A stretch of 64,000 nucleotides of DNA. Origin: Streptomyces coelicoflavus. Lineage in GTDB: Bacteria; Actinomycetota; Actinomycetes; Streptomycetales; Streptomycetaceae. The stretch's first letter is position 1, and the number at the start of each line of letters is the position of its first letter. This document shows, one piece after another, positions 1 through 9,658 of the stretch. The stretch spans positions 434,001-498,000 of the forward strand of contig NZ_BEWB01000004.1 of assembly GCF_003112555.1 (NCBI RefSeq), read 5' to 3'. The notes below the pieces were generated by a model. It was given only the letters and a program-made list of their open reading frames with translations. It did no database searches and was not told where the DNA came from. The translations under genes and the position numbers were made by a program.

Positions 1-2
1 GG

Positions 3-665
3 ACCGACACGGAACCACTCGTCGCCGACGACAGCGACACCCTGTGGTCCCTGCTCCCGGCCCCCGGTACGGGCGCCCCGCGGCAGGACCCGGTCTCCCT
101 GTGCCTCGTCGCCGACAACGCCGGCCGCGAACTCGTCCCCGACCTGCTCCTCGTCTCGCACCTCCTCGCCGAGGGCCGCGTGGACCGGGCCGTCCTGCAC
201 GTCAAGCCGTATCCGTACTACGTCTCCGACGCCACGCCCACCGACGTGCTCGACGCCCTGCGACGGCTCGTCGGAGCGGGCGGTACGGCGGCCGCGTACG
301 GCGAGCGGCTCTGGACCGCGCTCACCGACGGCAGCGTCACCGTCCGCGCCCACCCCTTCTCCTGCGCCCCGCTGCCGTACGCGGACATGCCCGCCGACCT
401 GCGGGAGGACTTCGCCTCGGCCACCGTGACCGTCCTCAAGGGCGACCTGAACTACCGGCGCCTGGTGGGTGACCGGTGGTGGCCGCCGACCACCTCCTTC
501 GCGGACGTCACCGCGTACTTCCCCGGCCCGGTCGCCGCGCTGCGCACGCTCAAGTCCGACGTGATCACCGGGCTCGACGCGAAGACCGTGGCCGCGCTGG
601 ACGAGAGCGGTGAACGGCGCTGGCGGACGAGCGGAACGCACGCGCTGATCCAGGTCAGGCGCTGA
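3..665 (+). CDS. DUF89/ARMT1-like damage-control phosphatase, 5' truncated
   Basis: The frame is open from the left edge, so the N-terminus lies outside the window; about 220 C-terminal residues are present. The metal-site motif VADNAGRELVPD (about residues 41-52 of the fragment), followed by HVKPYPYYVSD, LKGDLNYRRLVGD and a LKSDVITGL stretch near the end, is typical of the DUF89 (ARMT1) family. Members are metal-dependent phosphatases proposed to hydrolyse damaged phosphometabolites or act as carboxyl methyltransferases; the substrate here is unknown. It ends at TGA 663-665. The downstream gap to geosmin synthase holds short direct repeats. Confidence 0.75.
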   Translation, partial: TDTEPLVADDSDTLWSLLPAPGTGAPRQDPVSLCLVADNAGRELVPDLLLVSHLLAEGRVDRAVLHVKPYPYYVSDATPTDVLDALRRLVGAGGTAAAYGERLWTALTDGSVTVRAHPFSCAPLPYADMPADLREDFASATVTVLKGDLNYRRLVGDRWWPPTTSFADVTAYFPGPVAALRTLKSDVITGLDAKTVAALDESGERRWRTSGTHALIQVRR

Positions 666-671
666 GGCAGC

Positions 672-725
672 ACTGCGGGAGTACTGCGGGGCTGCCGAGG
701 GCGGTACTGCGGGAGAAGTTCCCGC
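672..725 (+). repeat. Three ACTGCGGG direct repeats plus a short hairpin upstream of geosmin synthase
   Basis: ACTGCGGG occurs at 672-679, 683-690 and 706-713. The last copy overlaps a perfect 6-bp stem, GCGGGA-N5-TCCCGC (709-725). The repeats sit between the DUF89 stop and the geosmin synthase start, about 80-130 bases upstream of the latter. They could be regulator sites or a weak terminator. Function is not shown. Confidence 0.4.
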
Positions 726-796
726 ATTCCGGGCCGATTCACGCGATGGTGTGATCATGTGCCGCCCGGTGGATGCCCCCGGAGGGCCGTGGGTAG

Positions 797-3016
<2,220 letters not shown>

Positions 3017-3091
3017 CCGGCGTTCAGTCTCACTCTTTCGTGGCTCGTCACGCGCCGGTGCGCCGGGTAGAGCACCTGCCGGAGGCGATCC

Positions 3092-3673
3092 ATGGAACAG
3101 ACAGCGTTGCGTCCCAAGCCGATGCCCGGCCGGGACCCCGGGCCCGGCACCGGACCCGACACGACCGGACCCTGCCGTGCCGGGCGCCGGCGACGGCCGG
3201 TCACCCTGCTGCTCGGCGTGCTGGCCGCGGCCACCCTCGTCCTCGCGGGCGTGGGGCTCGGCACGGTGGGTGCCACGGTGATCGGCATGAGCAAGCTGGC
3301 CGAGATGAGGCAGCAGGCCGGGGCACCGGGGCCGGACGGAGCAGGAGGCGGCACGCGGGCCGCGCCCGCGGACCCGTCGCCCGGGGCGTCCCCGTCCGCC
3401 GCACCGGCCGGCGCGACCCTGGGCGTGGAGGCCGTGGACGACGAGAAGCCCGGGGCCCGGGTGGTGGGCGTCCACGTGCCGGGCCCCGGGTACGCGGCGG
3501 GCCTGGTGCGGGGCGACGTCCTGCTGACGGTCGGCACGATGCGCGTCGACTCGGCCGCCGACCTCGCCCGCGCGGTGGCCCGTGCCGAGCCCGGCGAGGA
3601 GGTCGAGCTCACCGTGCGCCACCGGAGCGGCGGCTACCAGCAGCTGACCGCCGTACCCGGTGTCGTCACGTGA
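3092..3673 (+). CDS. Membrane-anchored PDZ-domain protein
   Basis: This is a 193-aa protein. An N-terminal Pro/Arg-rich cytoplasmic stretch (1-36) precedes one hydrophobic segment (about 37-65, VTLLLGVLAAATLVLAGVGL). An Ala/Pro linker follows, and then a C-terminal PDZ fold (about 108-190) with VHVPGPGYAAGLVRGDVLLTV and the usual AxxLARAV helix. No protease domain is present, so it may be a stand-alone extracytoplasmic peptide-binding or scaffold protein. It lies 75 bp downstream of geosmin synthase on the same strand. Its role is unknown; the domain call is firmer than any function. Confidence 0.7.
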   Translation: MEQTALRPKPMPGRDPGPGTGPDTTGPCRAGRRRRPVTLLLGVLAAATLVLAGVGLGTVGATVIGMSKLAEMRQQAGAPGPDGAGGGTRAAPADPSPGASPSAAPAGATLGVEAVDDEKPGARVVGVHVPGPGYAAGLVRGDVLLTVGTMRVDSAADLARAVARAEPGEEVELTVRHRSGGYQQLTAVPGVVT

Positions 3674-3681
3674 GCGTGCCG

Positions 3682-4437
3682 TCAGGCGACCGTACGAAAG
3701 TGGCTCGTGAGCCGTCCGGTGTCGTCCAGCACGTGGTAGGCCAGCCCGACCGGCGCGTCCCGGTCCGCGACCTGCTCGCCCTCCCAGGGCAGCCGCAGCG
3801 TCCACGTCACCCCCGGGCCCACCGCCAGCGGCCGCCCGGCGAACACGGTGGCGGCGGGGGTGTGGGCGTGACCGGTGATCAGCCCGGCGACCCCCGGCCT
3901 CCGTTCCAGCAGCGCGGCCAGGCGCTCGGGGCGGCGCAGCGGGTAGGAGTCGGGCAGCGGGTGGTGCAGGGGAACGGGCGGGTGGTGGAAGGCGAGCAGG
4001 GCCGGAAGGCCGGCGTCGAGTCCGTCGAGCGACGCCTCGATCCAGCCGTACGTCTCCTCGTCCAGCTCGCCCTCGTCGCTGCCCGGGACGCTGGAGTCGC
4101 ACATCAGGACCGCGCCGCCGTCGAAGGCGTGCAGGGCGTTGACCGGCCCGTCGGCGGCGGGACGGCCGAGCAGCGCCTTGCGGTAGGGGGCGCGGCTGTC
4201 GTGGTTGCCCGGGCAGGTCAGCACGGGGAACGGCGCGGAGCCGTCGCGCAGCCCCAGGATGCCGGCCGCCTCCTCGTACTCCGCCTCCGTGCCGTGGTCC
4301 GCGATGTCCCCGGTGACCAGGAGCGCGTCCACCCGCCCCGGCAGCCGCCACAGCCGGTCGCGCACCCGCTCGGCGCGCTCCGTGGCCCGCGGGCTTCCGT
4401 CCAGGTGCAGATCGCTGATGTGGGCGAGTACGAGCAC
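3682..4437 (-). CDS. Calcineurin-like metallophosphoesterase
   Basis: This 251-aa cytoplasmic protein carries the full metallophosphoesterase signature: AHISDLHLDG near the N-terminus (D and H ligands), TGDIADHG, CPGNHD, AFHHPP and ITGHAHTP, in family order. It resembles 3',5'-cAMP phosphodiesterase (CpdA)-type members, but the substrate cannot be told from sequence. A GTG start at 4437 was chosen because GGAGGAGG lies 8-9 nt upstream. An in-frame ATG at 4518 would add 27 unconserved-looking residues. The gene is divergent from the M24 peptidase gene and converges on the PDZ gene with an 8-bp gap. Confidence 0.85.
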   Translation of the reverse strand: MLVLAHISDLHLDGSPRATERAERVRDRLWRLPGRVDALLVTGDIADHGTEAEYEEAAGILGLRDGSAPFPVLTCPGNHDSRAPYRKALLGRPAADGPVNALHAFDGGAVLMCDSSVPGSDEGELDEETYGWIEASLDGLDAGLPALLAFHHPPVPLHHPLPDSYPLRRPERLAALLERRPGVAGLITGHAHTPAATVFAGRPLAVGPGVTWTLRLPWEGEQVADRDAPVGLAYHVLDDTGRLTSHFRTVA

Positions 4438-4493
4438 GGTGCCGGCCTCCTCCGGGCGCCCGGACCGCGTGACGGCCGCGACGCCCCCGATGT

Positions 4494-4520
4494 TAATGCT
4501 TGGCTGGCATCCAACCATTA
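4494..4520. promoter_or_regulatory. Imperfect palindrome in divergent promoter region
   Basis: TAATGCTTGG (4494-4503) and CCAACCATTA (4511-4520) form a 10-bp inverted repeat with one mismatch and a 7-bp spacer. It lies between the divergent metallophosphoesterase and M24 peptidase genes. Its A+T content is much higher than its surroundings. It could be an operator for a dimeric regulator controlling one or both genes; no regulator gene is adjacent. Confidence 0.4.
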
Positions 4521-4620
4521 GCCGGGCGGGCCGGGCAATGCCAATCGGCTCGCGTCGCAGGCGTCCTGAGGGCAGGATGCTGCCCGTGGTCCCTTCACTC
4601 TTGTGCCCCGGGAGGCCCGG

Positions 4621-5751
4621 ATGACCGGCAGCAGGCCCGCCGCTTCCTTCACCGCCGACGACTACCGGGCCCGCATGGAGCGCGCCGCGCGTGCGGCCGC
4701 CGATGCCGGCCTGGCCGGGCTGCTTGTGGCCCCGGGCCCCGACCTGGTGTGGCTCACCGGCTACGCGCCGACGGCGGACACCGAGCGGCTCACCCTGCTC
4801 GTCCTCGCCCCGGACCGCGACCCCGTGCTCGTCGTCCCGACGCTCGAGGCACCCGACGCGGCGAAGGCGGCCGGCGCGCCCGCCCTGACCCTGCGCGACT
4901 GGACCGACGGCAAGGACCCCTACGAGGCCACCGCCGCCCTCCTCGACGGGTCCGGACGGTTCGGCATCAGCGACAACGCCTGGGCGATGCACCTGCTGGC
5001 CTTCCAGCGCACCCTGCCCGACACGTCGTACGCCTCCCTGACCGAGGCGCTGCCCATGCTGCGTGCCGTGAAGGACACGGCGGAGCTGGAGCTGCTGGCG
5101 GCGGCGGGCGCGGCCGCGGACGCCGCCTTCGAGGAGATCCGGAAGGTCCGCTTCGGTGGACGCCGGGAGTCCGAGGTGGCCGACGACCTCGCCGGCCTGC
5201 TGCGCCGGTTCGGGCACTCCCAGGTCGACTTCACCATCGTCGCCTCGGGACCCAACGGCGCCAACCCGCACCACGAGGTCGGGGACCGCGTCATCGAGGT
5301 CGGCGACATGATCGTCCTCGACTTCGGCGGCCTGAAGGACGGCTACGGCTCCGACACCTCCCGCACCGTCCACGTGGGTGAACCCACGGACGAGGAACGC
5401 CGGGTGCACGACCTGGTCCGCGAGGCGCAGGAGGCCGGTTTCCGGGCGGTGCGGCCGGGCGCCGCCTGCCAGGACGTCGACCGCGCCGCCCGCGCGGTCA
5501 TCGCGGACGCCGGATACGGCGAGTACTTCATCCACCGCACCGGACACGGCATCGGCGTCACCACGCACGAACCGCCGTACATGATCGAGGGCGAGGAGCG
5601 GCCCCTGGTGCCCGGCATGTGCTTCTCCGTCGAGCCCGGCATCTATCTTCCCGGGCGGTTCGGGGTACGCATCGAGGACATCGTCACCGTCACCGAGGAC
5701 GGTGGCCGGCGGTTCAACGACACCAGCCGGGAGATGGTCATGGTCGAGTGA
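4621..5751 (+). CDS. M24 family Xaa-Pro dipeptidase/aminopeptidase P-like metallopeptidase
   Basis: This 376-aa protein has a creatinase-type N-terminal domain (about 1-140) and a C-terminal pita-bread domain. The dinuclear-metal ligands are visible in order: D in LDFGG (about 233), D in GSDTSR (about 244), H in TGHGIG (about 308), E in VEPGIY (about 339) and E in RIEDIV (about 352). It probably cleaves X-Pro bonds in peptides in the cytoplasm. The ATG start at 4621 follows GGGAGG with good spacing; an in-frame GTG six codons earlier overlaps that Shine-Dalgarno sequence and is unlikely. The next gene is 54 bp downstream on the same strand. Confidence 0.9.
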   Translation: MTGSRPAASFTADDYRARMERAARAAADAGLAGLLVAPGPDLVWLTGYAPTADTERLTLLVLAPDRDPVLVVPTLEAPDAAKAAGAPALTLRDWTDGKDPYEATAALLDGSGRFGISDNAWAMHLLAFQRTLPDTSYASLTEALPMLRAVKDTAELELLAAAGAAADAAFEEIRKVRFGGRRESEVADDLAGLLRRFGHSQVDFTIVASGPNGANPHHEVGDRVIEVGDMIVLDFGGLKDGYGSDTSRTVHVGEPTDEERRVHDLVREAQEAGFRAVRPGAACQDVDRAARAVIADAGYGEYFIHRTGHGIGVTTHEPPYMIEGEERPLVPGMCFSVEPGIYLPGRFGVRIEDIVTVTEDGGRRFNDTSREMVMVE

Positions 5752-5805
5752 GAGCGACCGACGGACCCCGAACGCCCCGGCAGACCCGGAAGACGACGGC
5801 GCGAG

Positions 5806-6750
5806 ATGACCCAGGCACCGACACCCACCGCGGACACCGTCCGCCGGCTCGTCCGCTCCCTGCTGGGCGGGAACACGGAACCCGACGTCCGGCCGGTCAC
5901 CGACGGAGTCGGACCCGGCACGTGGTGGGTCGGCACCCGGCACGTCCTGCGGCTGGCCCCCGACCGGGAGACCAGCGTGTGCAGACGCCGCGAACTGCGC
6001 CTGCGCGAACTGGTCCGGCCGTACGTCCCGGTCGCGGTGCCCGCCAGCGTGGCGCACGGCGAGTGGGCACCGGGCCTCGCCTACACGCTGGACGCCAAGG
6101 TGGCCGGCGGCTCGGGCGAGGACCACGACGTGTCCGCCCTGGGCGAGGCGGACCTCGCGGCGCTGCTCACCGGCCTGCGCGAAGTGCCTCTGCGCCAGGC
6201 CGAGACGCTCGGGGTGCCGCGGGCGGCCCCGCGCTCCCTGGAGACCCTGCGGCAGTCCGCCGAACGCGCCACCCGCCGCCTCGCCGCCGCGGACGAGTTC
6301 GACGCCGCGCGTCCGGAGCGGCTCACCCGGGAGGCGGCGGCCCAGCTCGGCGTCCAGCCGGGCGCGGCGGTCCTCGTCCACCACGGGCTCACCGGGTCGC
6401 ACCTCGTGGTCGGCGCCGACGGCCGGGTACGCGGCGTCCTCGGCTGGAGCGACGCGGTACTCGGCGACCCGGCCGAGGACATCGCCGGCCTCGCCCTGTC
6501 CGTCGGCTCACCGGCCGCGGTCCGCGCCGCCACCCTCGCCGGTTACGGCGCCCGGCCCTGCCTGCGCGGCCTGTGGCTGGCCCGCTGCGACGCGGTCGTC
6601 CACCTCGCGGAGGCACTCGGCGGCCACTCCGGCGGGCCGCTGCCCGCGACCGTGCCCCTGCTCAGGACCCGCTTGCGGCACGCCTGGGAACCGATCCTCC
6701 TGGAACGCGTGACGGAGCTGCGCGAAGAGGGCCGGGACGAGACCGCCTGA
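5806..6750 (+). CDS. APH-fold phosphotransferase-like protein lacking catalytic residues
   Basis: This 314-aa protein has the overall layout of the aminoglycoside/choline phosphotransferase family, including an N-lobe DGVGPGTWWVG glycine segment and the C-lobe WSDAVLGDPAEDIAGL. The catalytic loop, normally HGDxxxxN, reads HHGLTGSHLVV, so aligning the following L and LVV puts G for the catalytic Asp and H for the Asn. The metal-binding Asp normally before WSD reads G (VLGWSD). It is probably a pseudokinase or ligand-binding relative, unlike the intact kinase at 18304-19170. It lies 54 bp after the M24 gene, possibly in its operon, and converges with treZ. Confidence 0.7.
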   Translation: MTQAPTPTADTVRRLVRSLLGGNTEPDVRPVTDGVGPGTWWVGTRHVLRLAPDRETSVCRRRELRLRELVRPYVPVAVPASVAHGEWAPGLAYTLDAKVAGGSGEDHDVSALGEADLAALLTGLREVPLRQAETLGVPRAAPRSLETLRQSAERATRRLAAADEFDAARPERLTREAAAQLGVQPGAAVLVHHGLTGSHLVVGADGRVRGVLGWSDAVLGDPAEDIAGLALSVGSPAAVRAATLAGYGARPCLRGLWLARCDAVVHLAEALGGHSGGPLPATVPLLRTRLRHAWEPILLERVTELREEGRDETA

Positions 6751-6766
6751 CGGCCCGGCCCCCGGC

Positions 6767-8512
6767 TCACTCCTGCACCAGCACCACGCTCGACTCGCCC
6801 GGCACACGCAGTATCCCGTTCGACCCCGGGCCCTCCACCGGTTCCCACGCCGCGAGCACCCGCGCGGGGCGGTTGCCCAGGGGGATCACCGCCGGTTCGG
6901 TGCCCAGGTTGACGGCCACCCGGATGTCGCCGCGCCGGAAGGCCAGCCAGCGCGCCGTGCCGTCGTACGCCACCCTGGTGTCGGCCAGGTCCGGGTCAGT
7001 CAGGTCCGGCTGCTCGGCGCGCAGGGCGATCAGCCGCCGGTACCAGTCCAGGACGCGCGCGTGGGGCTCCCGCTCCGGCTCCGACCAGTCCAGGCAGGAG
7101 CGCTCGCGCGTCGCCGGGTCCTGCGGGTCGGGCACGTCCTCCTCGCGCCAGCCGTGCGCGGCGAACTCCCGCCGCCTGCCGCGCCGTACCGCCTCCGCGA
7201 GCTCGGGGTCGGTGTGGTCGGTGAAGAACTGCCACGGAGTGCCCGCCGCCCACTCCTCACCCATGAACAGCATCGGCGTGAACGGCGCGGTCAGCGTCAG
7301 CGTGGCCGCGCAGGCGGCGAGCCCGGGGGAGACCAGGGACGCCAGGCGGTCCCCCTGGGCGCGGTTGCCGACCTGGTCGTGGGTCTGGCTGTAGCCGGTC
7401 AGCCGGTGCGCGGCGACCCGGCCGCGGTCCAGCGGGCGGCCGTGCGAGCGGCCCCGGAAGCCGGAGTAGGTGCCGTCGTGGAAGTACCCCCGGGTCAGCG
7501 TCTTGGCGAGTGCCGCCAGCGGATCGCGCGCGAAGTCGGCGTAGTAGCCCTGCGACTCCCCGGTCAGCGCGGCGTGCAGCGCGTGGTGGAAGTCGTCGTT
7601 CCACTGCGCGTGCACCCCCAGACCGCCCTCCGCGCGCGGGGTGATGAACCGAGGGTCGTTCAGGTCGGACTCGGCGATCAGGAAGAGCGGCCGGTCCAGG
7701 TCGGCCGCCAGGGCGTCCACGGCGGCCGACAACTCCTCCAGGAAGTGGCACGCGCGCGTGTCCACCAGGGCGTGCACCGCGTCCAGGCGCAGCCCGTCGA
7801 TCCGGTAGTCCCGCAGCCACGCGAGCGCGCTGTCCACCAGGTACGCCCGCACCTCGTCGGAGCCGGGCGCGTCCAGGTTGACGGCCACGCCCCACGGTGT
7901 GTGGTGGGTGTCGGTGAAGTACGGGCCGAAGGCGGGCAGGTAGTTGCCGGACGGGCCCAGGTGGTTGTGCACCACGTCCAGGACCACGCCGAGACCGAGG
8001 TCGTGCGCCCGGTCGACGAACCGTTTCAGCGCCTCGGGCCCGCCGTACGGTTCGTGCACCGCCCACGGCGAGACCCCCTCGTACCCCCAGCCGTGCCGCC
8101 CGGGGAAGGGACACAGCGGCATCAGCTCGACGTGCGTGACGCCCAGCCGCACCAGGTGGTCGAGACGCGCGGCGGCGGCGTCGAGCGTCCCCTCGGGCGT
8201 GTACGTCCCCACGTGCAGCTCGTACAGCACGCCACCGGGCAGCGGACGCCCGGCCCAGTCGGCACGCCACGCGTACCGCCCGTGGTCGACGACCGCGCTC
8301 AGCCCGTCGGGACCGTCCGGCTGGCGCCGCGAACGCGGGTCCGGCAGTACCGGCCCGTCGTCCACCGCGAAGCCGTACCGCGAGCCGTCCCGCGCCCGGG
8401 CCTCGCCGCTCCACCACCCCGGCCGTTCCGGATCGCGCTCCAGCGCGCGCGTGGCGCCGTCGCACTGCAACGTCACCCGGCCGGCCTGCGGTGCCCACAC
8501 CTCGAACTGCAC
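6767..8512 (-). CDS. treZ: Malto-oligosyltrehalose trehalohydrolase
   Basis: This 581-aa GH13 enzyme releases trehalose from maltooligosyl-trehalose made by TreY. An N-terminal carbohydrate-binding fold starts QFEVWAPQAGRVTL. The barrel follows with DVVHNHLGPSGNYL, the nucleophile region GLRLDAVHAL, the acid/base region FLIAESDLNDPR and SQTHDQVGNRAQGD. A GTG start at 8512 is chosen from the usual family N-terminus and an AAGGGGA Shine-Dalgarno; an in-frame ATG at 8560 would add 16 residues. treY lies 2.6 kb to the right on the same strand, separated by two plus-strand genes, so treZ is not in one transcript with treY here. Confidence 0.95.
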   Translation of the reverse strand: MQFEVWAPQAGRVTLQCDGATRALERDPERPGWWSGEARARDGSRYGFAVDDGPVLPDPRSRRQPDGPDGLSAVVDHGRYAWRADWAGRPLPGGVLYELHVGTYTPEGTLDAAAARLDHLVRLGVTHVELMPLCPFPGRHGWGYEGVSPWAVHEPYGGPEALKRFVDRAHDLGLGVVLDVVHNHLGPSGNYLPAFGPYFTDTHHTPWGVAVNLDAPGSDEVRAYLVDSALAWLRDYRIDGLRLDAVHALVDTRACHFLEELSAAVDALAADLDRPLFLIAESDLNDPRFITPRAEGGLGVHAQWNDDFHHALHAALTGESQGYYADFARDPLAALAKTLTRGYFHDGTYSGFRGRSHGRPLDRGRVAAHRLTGYSQTHDQVGNRAQGDRLASLVSPGLAACAATLTLTAPFTPMLFMGEEWAAGTPWQFFTDHTDPELAEAVRRGRRREFAAHGWREEDVPDPQDPATRERSCLDWSEPEREPHARVLDWYRRLIALRAEQPDLTDPDLADTRVAYDGTARWLAFRRGDIRVAVNLGTEPAVIPLGNRPARVLAAWEPVEGPGSNGILRVPGESSVVLVQE

Positions 8513-8760
8513 GGACGGTTCCCCTTCGTCTGCGGCCCTGACCCGTCCATGGTCCTCCACCGTGGATCATTCCGCTGGGGATTCCCTCCGTGCGGCGGTG
8601 CTCGCGCGCCGCGGTGCCCGGCCCGGCCGTCCGCCACCGGACCGCACCGGAACCGGGCACCGGCACCGGGGTCAGGCCGTACGGAGCAACGGGGCTCCGG
8701 TGCCCGGGACGGTCCGGAGGGCGGGGATGTCCGCCCAGGCGAGGCCGAGGGCGCGACCAG
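8513..8760. other. Non-coding stretch between treZ and a gene remnant
   Basis: No frame here shows sustained G/C third-position bias or a recognisable domain. It should hold the treZ promoter, reading leftwards from about 8560-8650. No clear repeats were seen apart from short G/C-rich inverted sequences. Confidence 0.4.
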
Positions 8761-9009
8761 GACCCGCCCGCCCGCGTCGGCAATCACCTGGATCTCCGCG
8801 CGGCCGCCCACGACCGCGAACACCGCGTCCCCCACCTCTGCTTCAACCTCATGTACTACCTCCCCATCGAGGACGCCCACGCCCACGGCACGACCGCCCT
8901 GCACGCGGGCACGACCACGATCGGGGCCAAGCGGCGCCGCGGCGCCCGGGTGTCCCCGCTGTACGCCCTGGCAGACGGGCCGTCTGCTGGACACCCCGGC
9001 CCCCGCTGA
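8761..9009 (+). pseudogene. Probable gene fragment with coding-like base use
   Basis: From 8761 to the TGA at 9007-9009 this frame has strongly G/C-rich third positions, including a stretch reading HLCFNLMYYLPIEDAHAHG. That is as expected for a translated Streptomyces frame. Upstream of 8761 the same frame loses the bias and there is no convincing start codon, so the 5' part appears lost or frameshifted. I do not recognise the family. It ends just inside the promoter of the FHA gene. It could also be a short real gene with an unusual start. Confidence 0.35.
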
Positions 9010-9017
9010 CCGACAAT
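8988..9017 (+). promoter_or_regulatory. Candidate leaderless promoter of the DUF1707-FHA gene
   Basis: TGGACA (8988-8993) and GACAAT (9012-9017) are separated by 18 bp. The predicted transcription start, 7-8 nt after the -10 box, falls on the GTG start at 9025. No Shine-Dalgarno is present, which fits leaderless expression. Confidence 0.45.
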
Positions 9018-9024
9018 CAGCTGT

Positions 9025-9576
9025 GTGACGTCGTCCTTCGAGTTCAACACGTATCCCGCCCGGGTGTCGGACGCGGAGCGCGACAAGGCGCTGAGTGTGC
9101 TCCGGGACGGCGTCGCCATGGGACGCCTGTCGCACGACACGTTCATCCGCCGGATGGAGCTGGCGCTCGCCGCCCGCCGCCTCGAGGAGCTGGCCGTGCT
9201 CACCGCCGACCTGCACAGCGAGGGCCGGCTGTCGCGGATGGTGTTCGGCACCGTCGAGGCCGTGTCCGGGTTCGGCGCACGGCTCGGCCGGGCGTGGCGG
9301 GCCGAGCGGCTGCCCAAGCTGCTGCTGCCCCACCCCGGCTCCGGCCACCCCCTGCGCATAGGGCGCGACCCGGCGAGCGGGCTGCGGCTGAGCCACGAGA
9401 CGGTGTCCCGGGTGCACGCCGAGCTGAGCCGCCAGGGCGGCATGTGGGTGCTGCGGGACCTGGGCTCCACCAACGGCACCACGGTCAACGGGCGTCGGGT
9501 CATCGGCGCGGCCGTCGTCCGCGAGGGCGATCAGATCGGCTTCGGCCGGATGGCCTTCCGCCTCGCGGCGAACTGA
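9025..9576 (+). CDS. DUF1707 and FHA domain protein
   Basis: This is a 183-aa protein. The N-terminal DUF1707 helix bundle (about 8-60) reads RVSDAERDKALSVLRDGVAM then GRLSHDTFIRRMELALAAR. The C-terminal FHA domain (about 105-180) has the phosphothreonine-binding signature residues GRDPASGLRLSHETVSRVHA and DLGSTNGTTVNG. It probably reads out Ser/Thr kinase signalling; FHA domains bind pThr peptides. No kinase gene is nearby. A GTG start is used and appears leaderless. It sits among trehalose genes without an obvious functional link. Confidence 0.85.
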   Translation: MTSSFEFNTYPARVSDAERDKALSVLRDGVAMGRLSHDTFIRRMELALAARRLEELAVLTADLHSEGRLSRMVFGTVEAVSGFGARLGRAWRAERLPKLLLPHPGSGHPLRIGRDPASGLRLSHETVSRVHAELSRQGGMWVLRDLGSTNGTTVNGRRVIGAAVVREGDQIGFGRMAFRLAAN

Positions 9577-9658
9577 CGCGCCCGGATCCTCTTTGCTTTT
9601 CGCGGTGTTGACGTACCCCCCAAGTCGTGACTGACTGTGCGTACACCACGCACACCAG

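Noticed and set aside
3682..6402. Very long minus-strand frame running through the M24 peptidase and APH-like genes
   Set aside because: Only its 3' part (3682-4437) has metallophosphoesterase motifs and a ribosome site; the rest is the antisense shadow of two plus-strand genes with Arg/Gly-rich nonsense sequence.
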